From assembly GCA_037447655.1 (NCBI GenBank), contig JBBHKE010001339.1, positions 376,669 through 440,668 on the forward strand: a stretch of DNA of 64,000 nucleotides. Reading direction: 5' to 3'. The notes beneath the pieces were generated by a model, which made no database searches, had not been told where the DNA came from, and worked only from the letters and a program-made list of their open reading frames with translations. Each line of letters starts with the position of its first letter. Position 1 is the stretch's first letter. Source of the stretch: Zygnema cylindricum (taxonomy: Eukaryota; Streptophyta; Zygnematophyceae; Zygnematales; Zygnemataceae). Below, one piece after another: positions 43,692 through 52,790 of this stretch. Position numbers and translations under genes: made by a program.

Positions 43692-45647
43692 ATGGATGAA
43701 GGAAAGTCTGTGGATCCCTTCAAATATACGAAGTCAGTAAAAATCAGATTTGAGTCAGAAAATTCCGATGACTTTGAGCTTCCTAACTATCCAGGTTTTA
43801 GAGAAGATGACATTCTTGCAGGAACAAATCAGACCGAAAAGGACTCGGCTGTGGAAACTCCAATGAGAACTCTACTCGAAGCGGAAGACGTGGTGGAAAT
43901 TGATTCGGAATCAAGGGATAGGGGAGAAGTCGAGTTTGTTCGAAAGAATCCACGAGAACCATCTATTCCAACCTCAGATTTTGAGGGGGGGAGGAGAAGT
44001 AGCAAAAGACTGCAAGAAAAACAGGTTAATAACAAGGTAACTAAACTATCTCATCAAGATGAACCTCAAACTTATGGAGAGGCAATGACTTGTCCAGAAA
44101 GAAACCGGTGGAAGACAGCCATCAATGAGGAGATGGCTTCAATCATGGCAGCCGATACTTGGGAGCTGGTGGACTGTCCACCTAACCGAAAACCAATCAG
44201 TTGTAAGTGGGTTTTTAAATTAAAACTGAACCCAGATAACACAATCGAGCGCTACAAGGCTCGATTAGTGGCAAAGGGATTTACACAAAAGGAAGGAATT
44301 GACTACGAGGAAACCTTTGCCCCGGTGGTCAGATTTCCTTCTGTCCGCATACTTCTCAGCCTGGCAGCAGCGGAAGACATGGAAGTGCACCAGATGGACA
44401 TCAAAACAACCTTTTTGCATGGAGAATTGGAAGAGGAGATCTTCATGCGACAACCCGAAGGGTTTGTGGAAGAAGGAGAGGAGAGTAAGGTATGCCGGCT
44501 GATTAAATCTCTTTATGGTTTGAAACAGGCGCCTCGACAGTGGAATAAGAAGCTTGATGAGTTTCTTACCGGTCTAGGATATATTCGGATCAGCTCAGAT
44601 CACTCAATCTATGTTTTCGAAGATGAGGAAGGTTTTATATTTATTGCAATTTATGTTGATGATTTGCTTGTTTTAAGTAAATCAATGGAAAAAATTAATA
44701 AACTGAAAACCGATCTTAAGGGGAGATTTGAAATGAAGGATATGGGGGAAGCAAAATATATTTTGGGAATTCAAGTAGAGATAGACCGGAAAAGGAAAAT
44801 TATAAGATTGACTCAAAAGGAAGCAATAGGGAACATGCTTGAAAAATTTCAAATGGATAAAGCTAATAGTTGTACAACTCCAATGGAGTTAAAGAAGGGA
44901 AGTGAGGGGAGTGAGGAAGAAGGAGTCATAGTCTTAGACGAGGAGTTATCTCCTGATGAACAGAAGTTCATGCAGACTATTCCTTACAGGCAAGTAGTGG
45001 GAAGTCTAATCTATTTTATGAATTGTACCCGGCCGGATTTAGCTGCAGCTGTAGGAGTGCTGAGTAGAAGTCTAAATGCTCCCACTAAGAAGGATTGGGA
45101 GGCAGCTAAGAGAGTCCTTAGATACTTGGTAGGAACTAGAGATCTATGGTTGCATTTGGGTGGGGAGAATACTGACATCACTACTTGGAGTGATGCCAGT
45201 TATGGTGATGCTCCGATGAGGAGATGTACTTCTGGATATGTATTATATGTGGGTGATAGGGCTTGCTGTTGGAGTAGCAAACAGCAAAAGGTTATTGCTC
45301 AGTCCACCATGGAGGCTGAGTACATGGCCTCTTGCTCTGCTGTAAAAGAATTGATGTGGGTCAAGTCTTTGCTTGGTGAGCTTGGTCACCTTAAGAGTGG
45401 TGTGCAAAAAATATTTTGTGATAATCAGGCAGCAATCGCTATTTCTGCCAATCCTAAACACCATTTTAAAGCCAAACACATGGACATCAGACTCAGCTTT
45501 GTTAGAGAGAAAGTAGAAAACAAAATAATCAGTTTAGAGTACAGACCAGATAGTGAGATGGTAGCAGATATGATGACCAAACCTGTGCCTTCCCCTAAGC
45601 TAATTTTTTGCAGGGAGAAGTGTGGTCTGAAATTAAAGATTGACTAG
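43692..45647 (+). CDS. E3 pol: integrase tail, reverse transcriptase and RNase H
   Basis: A 651-residue uninterrupted frame. It starts at a Met in the acidic integrase C-terminus (MDEGKSVDPFKYTKSVKI), then RT with [18 protein letters not shown] and the catalytic YVDD at 44,652-44,663, then RNase H with WSDASYGDAPMRRCTSGYV, STMEAEYMA, FCDNQAAIAI and KHMDIRLSF. Met 43,692 is merely the first Met after the TAG at 43,572; the natural product was one polyprotein. This is the best-preserved enzyme-coding frame among the copia copies here. Confidence 0.95.
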   Translation: MDEGKSVDPFKYTKSVKIRFESENSDDFELPNYPGFREDDILAGTNQTEKDSAVETPMRTLLEAEDVVEIDSESRDRGEVEFVRKNPREPSIPTSDFEGGRRSSKRLQEKQVNNKVTKLSHQDEPQTYGEAMTCPERNRWKTAINEEMASIMAADTWELVDCPPNRKPISCKWVFKLKLNPDNTIERYKARLVAKGFTQKEGIDYEETFAPVVRFPSVRILLSLAAAEDMEVHQMDIKTTFLHGELEEEIFMRQPEGFVEEGEESKVCRLIKSLYGLKQAPRQWNKKLDEFLTGLGYIRISSDHSIYVFEDEEGFIFIAIYVDDLLVLSKSMEKINKLKTDLKGRFEMKDMGEAKYILGIQVEIDRKRKIIRLTQKEAIGNMLEKFQMDKANSCTTPMELKKGSEGSEEEGVIVLDEELSPDEQKFMQTIPYRQVVGSLIYFMNCTRPDLAAAVGVLSRSLNAPTKKDWEAAKRVLRYLVGTRDLWLHLGGENTDITTWSDASYGDAPMRRCTSGYVLYVGDRACCWSSKQQKVIAQSTMEAEYMASCSAVKELMWVKSLLGELGHLKSGVQKIFCDNQAAIAISANPKHHFKAKHMDIRLSFVREKVENKIISLEYRPDSEMVADMMTKPVPSPKLIFCREKCGLKLKID

Positions 45648-45649
45648 AA

Positions 45650-45660
45650 AATAAGGGGAG
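45650..45660 (+). promoter_or_regulatory. E3 polypurine tract
   Basis: AATAAGGGGAG directly before the 3' LTR start TGTAGAAAC. Confidence 0.85.
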
Positions 45661-46710
45661 TGTAGAAACTAATGGTTTTATTAGTATTTTCTAGGTCTGA
45701 AAATAAATATAGAAGTCGAGGCAGTCTATCTCTAACTTCTCTCTCCAACTCTCAAACTTGTCGCAGTCACTGAGAAATTGGAGAGGAAGCTAGAGCCATG
45801 GCTACCTTGGCTATCCTGAGGTTTACGGGAATTTTATGTTAGGGTTTATTTATTTAATTAAAAGGTATGTGCCGGCGGCAGGAATTGATCCTTGTACCTA
45901 CCGGCCGGCAGACAGGAAGTAGCCGGTAGCCTTAGCCGTTAAGTCTAGCGGTAGTGTTACGTAACATATAGTTTGATATTTATTTAAATATGTATACGTG
46001 CGATAAACCATTTAACTGAATTGAATTACGGGATAAATAGATCCAGTAATATATAATGTACGACTTACGGTACGGACTAAAAATCAATACCGCGCATTTG
46101 TTTCGTAAATGAAACAAATACCGCACATGTATTTATTACGGCTACGATTAAATTAGATTCTAATCGGACGGCCGCAATTAGCGCCGAGATCGCGGAGGAA
46201 GTTTTCGGCGGTTTGTGGCCATCGCCACATCGGATGACGCGTGGCGAAATTTCGTTGGATCGTGGAATCCCCGGAGATTATGGCATCGAATCCGGATATG
46301 ACATGTGTCGACATTTAGGCCTTGTCGTACAATGTCCGTACCTAAAGTACACCAGCAGCTGTACTTTTGCGTACGGAACTCAATTCTGATTGGTTCCGTA
46401 CATCAGTAGATAGAGTCTGTGAGAGAGATAGGACTTAGAAAAATTAGGAGATAGGACCCTCTCTCCCAAAGAGCTTCTGTACAAAAGGTCAACTTTGACC
46501 CTCCATAACTTACTTCTCAGGAGAGCAAATTCAGAGATTCTTTTTGCTATCGACTCAGGGGAGTCTTGTCTTCACAAGGGTAAAGGTGGTCAGAGTTTTT
46601 GTCTGCCAGGGTGGCAGTTATTTTTGCTTAAACACAAAGGGGTCAGGATTATCCTAGAGGCTTCTTGGAAGCTGTCCACTCTGAGGACTTATGGAGGTCT
46701 CAGAGTTTCA
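45661..46710 (+). repeat. E3 3' LTR
   Basis: 1,050 bp, starts TGTAGAAACTAATGG and ends CAGAGTTTCA. It differs from the 5' LTR by scattered substitutions, concentrated around 45,950-46,080, and has TACAAAA in place of TATAAAA. tRNA-like B-box on minus at 45,881-45,891. Confidence 0.95.
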
Positions 46711-46715
46711 GTCTA
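46711..46715. repeat. E3 target-site duplication, right copy
   Basis: GTCTA, identical to 40,255-40,259. Confidence 0.95.
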
Positions 46716-47180
46716 ATATACATTATGAACTGTACCATGCCGGACATAACGGCAGCAGTTGGAGTACTCAATAGGAGTCTTAATGATCTTAAGAAGAGAG
46801 ACTGGGAGGCAGCCAAGAGAGTCATGAGATATCTGGTGAGAACAAGAGAGTTAAAGACGCATTTGGGAAAGAAGCACACTGAAATCACTACGTGATGCCA
46901 GTTATGGAGATGGACTAATTAGAAGATGCACTTCTAGATATGTGTTTTATGTGGGGAAAGGTGCTTGTTGTTGGAGCAGGAAGCAACAAAAGGTGGTTGC
47001 TCAGTCTACTAGGGAGGTTGAGTACATGGGCTCTTGTTCAACTGTGAAAGAAATGATATGGGTCAAGTCCTTGTTGCAAGAACTGGGGTATATGAATGTT
47101 GGAGTGCATGAAGTTTTGTGATAATCAAGCTGCCATTGCAACTGCAGCTAATCAAAAACATCATTTCAAGGCTAAGCATA
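46716..47180 (+). pseudogene. Element H: RNase H remainder
   Basis: Resumes at IYIMNCTMPDITAAVGVLNR. RNase H motifs are readable in more than one frame (ASYGDGLIRRCTSRYV, CCWSRKQQKVVAQST, HHFKAKHM) with a stop after HTEITT and a frameshift near 47,115. It is cut at KHM, so the polypurine tract is missing, and an LTR follows directly. Confidence 0.88.
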
Positions 47181-48883
47181 TGTTGATATTTATGTATTTT
47201 CTAGGTCTGTTTTATGATAGAAAAATAGCAGAGGCAGTCTGCCTCTAACCTCCTTCTCCAAGCCCCCACACTTGTTGTAGTCACTGAAGGCTGGAGAGGG
47301 AGCTAGAGCCATGGCTGCCTAAGCTCTTCAGAGAGACAAGAATAGACAATAGGTATATTTTCTAAAAAGGTATTTGACACACCCAGGAATTGATCCTGGT
47401 ACCTACCGTCCGTCAAACATACCGTAGCCGTTAGCTTTGTCCATTTAGTCTAGGACTAGTGCTAGGACGTATTAGGTTTGATAAATATCTAAATAGTTAT
47501 ATGCAGGGTATTGCATTTAACTGGGTTACGGTATATAGGGCATAGAAACAGTTGTACTTTTAGTACCGGACGAAACAAATAGTACGGACATTTGTTTCGA
47601 CGGTCCGTATGAAATGCCGAAATAAATCGGACGGACGTGATTAGCGCCACCTACGCGAAAGGATAATTTGGCGGTTTGCGGACGTCACCACTCCGGATGA
47701 CACGTGGCGACATCTTACAGGCTGCGGAATCTTCGGAACGGAACACAACAAATCTGGATGTGACAAATATCACATTATGGCAATATCGTACACTCTCCGT
47801 ACAGAAAGTACTCCGGCATCTGTACTTTCCTATACGGTACCGTTTTTCTGACGTGGCATGACCTGGCACCACGTGGAGAGATAAGATTTGGAAGTAGGAA
47901 TTCCGGGGATTATAAGAGCGAATCCGGATAGGACATGTGTTGACTTTTTAGCCATGTCGTACGATGGTCTTACAAAAGGTACAGCGGTATCTGTACCTTT
48001 ATGTACCATACAGTATTATGATTGGTCCGTACCTCAGAAATAGAGGGTTTAGAGAGGGGTTTATGACTTAGAATATTTCTGGTAGGTAGTTGCCTCTCCT
48101 AGAAAGCACCTTGTATAAATAGCAAACTTTGGCCAGCCATAATTATCAACTCAGTTGACCAATTTCAGTGATTCTTGTTGTTGCGGACTCAAAGGAGTCC
48201 ACGCTACACAAGGGGGTAGTCGGTCAGAGTTTTTTGCCTACCTGGGTGGCTGCATTTCTTAGGGAAAGTCAAAGTGGGTGAATGTGTCCAAATCTCATAT
48301 TCTAACTTTGCATTCTGTGGTGGAACTGAGCACACATAAAGTCTTATTTCACAAGGGTGAAGCTGTAATGGGGTTCTGATTGTCAAGGGGTCAATCATTT
48401 GGGTTTATATCAAGTTGGAGTCGGCACTATCTAGATTAGCTTCCTTTGGACCTGCGAATTCTGTGTGGCAATGGAGCCCATAGAATTTCATCTCAGAGAG
48501 CACTCTTGTATAAAAGGCTAACTTTGTGCAGCCATAACAATAAACTCAGTTGACCAAATTTAGTGATTCTTTTTGTTACAGACTCAAGAGAGTCTAAGCT
48601 ATACAAGGGTATAGTCTGTTAGAGTGTTTACTTACTAAGGTGGCTGCATTTGGAAGGGAAAGTCAAAGTAGGGAATGTTATCCAAAACTCATATTCTAAC
48701 TTTGCATATTGTGGTGAATTTGAGCACATAGAAAGTCTTATTTTACAGGGAGGAAGCAGTTATCGGGTTTTGATTGTCAATGGGTCAATCATTTGGGTTT
48801 ATATAAACTTGGAGTCAGCACTATCTAGATTAGCTTCTTTGGATCTACAAATTCTGTGTGGCAATAGAGCCCATAGAATTTCA
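47181..48883 (+). repeat. Element H LTR with internal tandem duplication
   Basis: Starts TGTTGATATTTATG and ends CCATAGAATTTCA. The 3' part is duplicated in tandem: 48,093-48,490 and 48,491-48,883, each with its own TATA box (TATAAAT 48,114-48,120; TATAAAA 48,509-48,515) and its own AATTTCA end. Orientation agrees with H, so it is probably its 3' LTR. Confidence 0.82.
47364..47460 (-). promoter_or_regulatory. tRNA-like Pol III module in H LTR
   Basis: Minus strand: A-box-like TAGACTAAATGGACAAAGC, then about 40 bases later a perfect 5-bp T-arm-like stem (CCAGG/CCTGG) with the 7-base loop ATCAATT, B-box GGATCAATTCC (47,386-47,396 in plus coordinates), and a TTTTT at 47,364-47,368. Confidence 0.55.
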
Positions 48884-49382
48884 GTTTTAATCGTAGACGT
48901 TATAAATGCTTAAGCGATGTTTGTTTCGCTGTCAAAAAAAAATGCGCGCTATCCATTTCGGAACAGTACAGTACTCCTTACTTTACAAAACTGTATCTAT
49001 GCATGACGTATATAGTTTGCGTTAAATGAATTTGTTCGCATCTAACTATTTAAACATTTGTTAAACCTATATACTTTAGCATTGGTCTTAGGCTTGTTGG
49101 ATGAAGCTAACAACTACGGTCTAACTTGATGGACGACATGTACCAAGATCAAATCCTGGGTCCGTCAAGTATCCTTTTAATAAACCTACTTAAAACAATT
49201 GCCTGTCTCTCTCTCTCTCTCTCGACAGCATAGGGAGCCATGGCTCTAGCTCCCTCTTCAACCTTCAGTGACTGCGACAAGTGTGGGAGCTGAAGAGAGG
49301 AGTTAGAGGCACAATGCCTCGGCTTCTTTTCTGCATTTCATTTTAGACCTTGAAAATAATAAAAGAACCATTAATTTCTACA
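48884..49382 (-). repeat. Partial LTR, inverted, tail-to-tail with H LTR
   Basis: About the first 500 bases of an LTR in minus orientation, ending at TGTAGAAATTAATGG (element sense). Carries CAGTGACTGCGACAAGT and AGCCATGG, a B-box-like AGATCAAATCC (49,146-49,156) and TTTT near 49,176. Its 3' half is missing where it meets the H LTR. A (CT)n run lies at 49,205-49,223. Confidence 0.78.
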
Positions 49383-49898
49383 AAAGGAACACCATTCCAC
49401 AAATAGTATAACAGATAGCAAGTGTCAAACTATTTTAGAACATTCGACAATGAGAAGTACACTTTTGCTTTTTTTGTACGTTTGTATCCTGTACAAAACC
49501 TTTTTGCATAGGAATAAGGTTTAAATGCCATTACATGTAAAGGTGAACAATATGCATAGGCGGCACTACAGCTCGCGCCTCTCTCACCTTGCTTACTTTG
49601 CCGCTCCTACTCCTCAACAAACTCACTATTTTGCGGCAGTAGTAGAGGTAGGCACAATGCTCAGGGCACCAACAACTATTGTCATGTCGCAACGTGTCGG
49701 GTGTGTGCACGCATGATTTTCTACACGCACGTTTTTTTAGACGCACAATTTTCTACACGCACGTTTTTTTAGGCGCACACTTTGTTCACATCATCGTATA
49801 TTGCCAGTTCGTTTAAAATGGACTTGTGCAAGATTCCCCCACGCGTCTAATTGAATATTTATTAATTTCGTGTGTTCGTTTGTTTCGTTTTGTTTTGT

Positions 49899-50117
49899 AG
49901 GTACGTCATTACGAAAGACAACCACATATATTGGTTTGGCATCGCATGGAGTACATGTACGGGTGGTGATTCGTTGGTACACGATTTTGGAGGACAGCCG
50001 CGGATATCGTTTGGACGACATACGGATCGCGAGTTCAATGATATCGTTTGGTGGCGATTTAGTACCATCTTTCACTTAATTCGTGAACCCATAAAGGTTC
50101 ATGCAACATGTAGTTAG
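49899..50117 (+). other. Possible exon or gene fragment, unidentified
   Basis: After a good acceptor-like TTTTGTTTTGTAG the frame reads YVITKDNHIYWFGIAWSTC... to IKVHATCS and TAG, about 70 residues of mixed composition without low complexity. Two other frames are also open over this interval, which weakens the case. No family recognised. Confidence 0.2.
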
Positions 50118-50387
50118 GGAGGGTTTTTACCCTTTGACAGTGGATTTTGTGGAGTGTACGGCAGACGATGTCGGCCGCCTATTGGTCGATATCTTAAGTA
50201 GTCTCCTCTATGTAGACTATCCTAGACTTAGGTTAGGTTGGCGTAGGTGTAGCTTAGCTCCTACTTAAGTAATTTCATACTTAGAGTTTTCTAACTTTTG
50301 GACATGAATTTTCTCTTAGCGGCATAACTTCTTTCTTGCTCTCCCTCTACCGATTTCTCACGTTTTCTTCTTTCTATTGGCTAGCTA

Positions 50388-50669
50388 TTGAAAGAGGCTA
50401 TTCCGTACACTTGTATGCCATCTTTTTTTTTGCCCACATTATTTAATCCAGGCGGCCTTGAGCCACGTCCAAAAGGTTTCCCTCCAAACTTGTGTCTTTT
50501 TAGGAAAGTGGTGGATTGGAGGTGGAGTGGGAAGGTTTATAGATCAGCCTGCGCCGTTTACGGGCATCTCAACAGTTTAATTGTTTGGTTTGGGGTTTGC
50601 TTGTGCCTCCCTAGTGGAGGAAAGATTGACTTTTTGACCGAACCTGATTTTTCTTTGGTTTTTGGTTAA
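50388..50669 (+). other. Unidentified open frame
   Basis: 93 residues including LFNPGGLEPRPKGFPPNLCLF and YGHLNSLIVWFGVCLCLPS. No motif or family recognised and no partner exon seen. May be chance. Confidence 0.15.
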
Positions 50670-51544
50670 AATTCATTCTTGCTTTGCTACCTATTATAGA
50701 TAACTCATGTAAGGAATACGATAACGACCAAAGAGCCTAGTGCCTACCTCTTGGCATAGTATTTCTGTCTAAAAGAATTTTATAAATTTATTTAGAAATA
50801 TAAACTTTTTGTTGTAAAAAAAAAATACTTTCATTTATTGTTTTCTTTAATTACTTTCTTTCATTTATTGTTTTATATCGTGTTGCAACCCTATTTCCTT
50901 GTTGCAAGCCTAGATCCATATTTTGTGATTGATATAGGGTTAATATGCAGATTTTGGGTTAATCTAAAGATTTAGGGTGAATACGTAGATTTAGGGTTTC
51001 ATCAGTTATAGGGTCTTATTCTTGAGATCTTGCCCTTCTAGTTTGTGGCTACTGATTTTTTGGATGCATATCTACTGTCCTAGCAGATTTTGAGATTTAG
51101 GGGTTTACTCTTTTAATCTATTATTGATTTTTTCCAATTTCTTTCTTTAGGTTTTACTTGCTTCTATTTCGTGTTTCTTCTTAAAAATAATATAGACATT
51201 ATTTATAAAACGAAAAAAAACTATCTCTCCATTTTCAACTTGTTGTCAACTATTTAAATCTTGTTTTATCTGTCCCCATGTTTTAATCTTATTTACTTTC
51301 CCATCATAATTCCTTTCTTTTGTTCTTCAAAGACAAAAAGGAAAATCATATATATTGTAAAATCTTCTCGGTTTCAATTTTACTTTTTAGTTTGGGTTTT
51401 GGAATAAAATTATAAAAACAATATCAATCTAAAATTTAAACAATTGAAAAAAAAAATTCTTTTACTTGGTTTTGTCCAATTTATTTCTTTAGGTTATTTC
51501 CCCCTATTCTATTTCTTCGCTACGGATTTACATCTATATTTTTT

Positions 51545-51690
51545 GACAATTTAGGGTTTTTCTGTCAAATTAGGGTTTTTTTGCAAAAATTAGGGTTTTC
51601 CTACAAGTTTTAGGGTTTCCAGTTAAATTAGGGTTTCTTGCAGAATTAGGGTGGCTACATGCCTAAGATTTGCAAAAAACCTAGGGTTTG
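51545..51690 (+). repeat. Cluster of TTAGGGTTT (telomere-like) motifs
   Basis: Seven or so copies of (A)TTAGGGTTT at intervals of about 17-22 bases, with more dispersed copies at 50,935-51,005. The core matches the plant telomere repeat TTTAGGG and the telo-box AAACCCTA, but the copies are not head-to-tail telomeric arrays. Confidence 0.7.
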
Positions 51691-51880
51691 GGCAGCCCTT
51701 TCCCCGAATCCTAAGTGATTTCAAAATATTTTTGCTTTTATTTTTGTAATCCCGTATTTTTCTTTCCCGTTCCCTAGTGTTTGGACATTCGGAGGCGGAG
51801 ACCCGCATGGTCCGGAGGACATTAGAAGGAGACTCTTTTGGAGGATCTTCTTGGAGCAGATTGTGGAGCGGATTTCATTC

Positions 51881-52778
51881 TCAAATTCTGTGGTCTCTAT
51901 TAACCCACAGAATGAACAGCCTATGTAAAGGCTCTAGGATAATATTTGACCCTTTCACTTTCCCACTGAATAAGTGCCGCCCAGGCACATAAAAATTCTG
52001 ACCAACCTCACCCTTGTGAGGACAAGACTCCCCTGAGTCAAACGCAAAAAGAATCACTGAATTTGCTCCCTGAGCAGTAAGTTATCGCTAACCAAAGATG
52101 ACCTATAAATACAAAAGGTCACCTGGAGAGAGGCGCCTCAAACACGCTAAGTCTCTTAACTCCTACACACAACTACTTACTACTCTGCTTTCGGCCAATC
52201 AAAAAAGTGTATAGTACAAGAAGGTATAGTGCCCGATTGTACTTCTTGTACGACCATTGTACAACATGGACTTTTGGTTGACACTCAACATGGGAGTCAT
52301 CGTTCCTCCTCCCATCCTTTACGGTGTCGAATGATGTGGCGCCACGTGGAATAGCGCACCTCTATGTTTGAAAGCCGCCAGATATTCATTCGGGTTTGGC
52401 GGGGGCGAAGACGTCCGTCCGATTATAAACTTTATACGGCTAGATCCGCGTTCGCGAGCGCCGTTTGACTATAGATGTTGTTTCGTCAATTTTGGTATGT
52501 ATTAATGAAAATGACGTTTTTCGTAACACTTTAAATACATAACAAACTGAATACGTGTATCGTTTCGTATACGCTATAATGGTTAAGGCATACGTCTATG
52601 TCATACTTTGTAGACCTAGGTTCAAATCTGGTCTAGGGCAACATTTTGGCAATCTATTAATCTTTTTGCCTGTCTGCATGTTTCTTTTTGACAATGGCGG
52701 CAGCCATGGTTACTCTCTCTCACTCTTCACTCTAGAGTCTAAATGAAAAAGTGAATATCAATTACTTCTTTTCAACAC
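51881..52778 (-). repeat. Element D 3' LTR
   Basis: Ends TTTCAACA on plus (TGTTGAAAAGAAG in element sense). Contains TATTTATAGG promoter-like sequence (52,104-52,111), the conserved GTGCCGCCCAGGCAC inverted repeat and AGCCATGG at 52,703-52,710. Confidence 0.9.
52566..52647 (+). promoter_or_regulatory. tRNA-like Pol III module in D 3' LTR
   Basis: CTATAATGGTTAAGGCATACG resembles a tRNA D-arm/A-box; GTCTA...TAGAC forms an anticodon-stem-like hairpin; GGTTCAAATCT (52,619-52,629) is a B-box; TTTT follows at 52,644-52,647. Spacing between boxes is about 39 bases, as in a tRNA gene. The acceptor stem does not close. Confidence 0.55.
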
Positions 52779-52790
52779 TCCCCTTAATTC
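52779..52790 (-). promoter_or_regulatory. Element D polypurine tract
   Basis: Element strand AATTAAGGGGAG directly before the LTR start TGTTGAAAAG. Confidence 0.8.

Larger units (their letters stand above)
40260..46710 (+). mobile_element. E3: full-length Ty1/copia retrotransposon
   Basis: 6.45 kb, LTRs of 1,049 and 1,050 bp, perfect 5-bp target duplication GTCTA, primer-binding site, gag-pol and polypurine tract. Joining the flanks restores the frame of H (YRQVVGSL then IYIMNCTMPDI), proving a nested insertion. Same family as E2 but in opposite orientation. Gag-pol is broken by two frameshifts and three stops, at places different from E2. Confidence 0.96.
49383..51875. other. Non-copia island between elements
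   Basis: Unique or unrecognised DNA. It holds two weak open frames (listed separately) and a cluster of TTAGGGTTT motifs. It probably represents the pre-insertion locus. Confidence 0.45.

Noticed and set aside
52566-52647. Bona fide tRNA gene
   Set aside because: A and B boxes fit, but the acceptor stem does not pair and the anticodon arm is irregular; it sits inside an LTR and recurs in all LTRs. Called a tRNA-like module instead.
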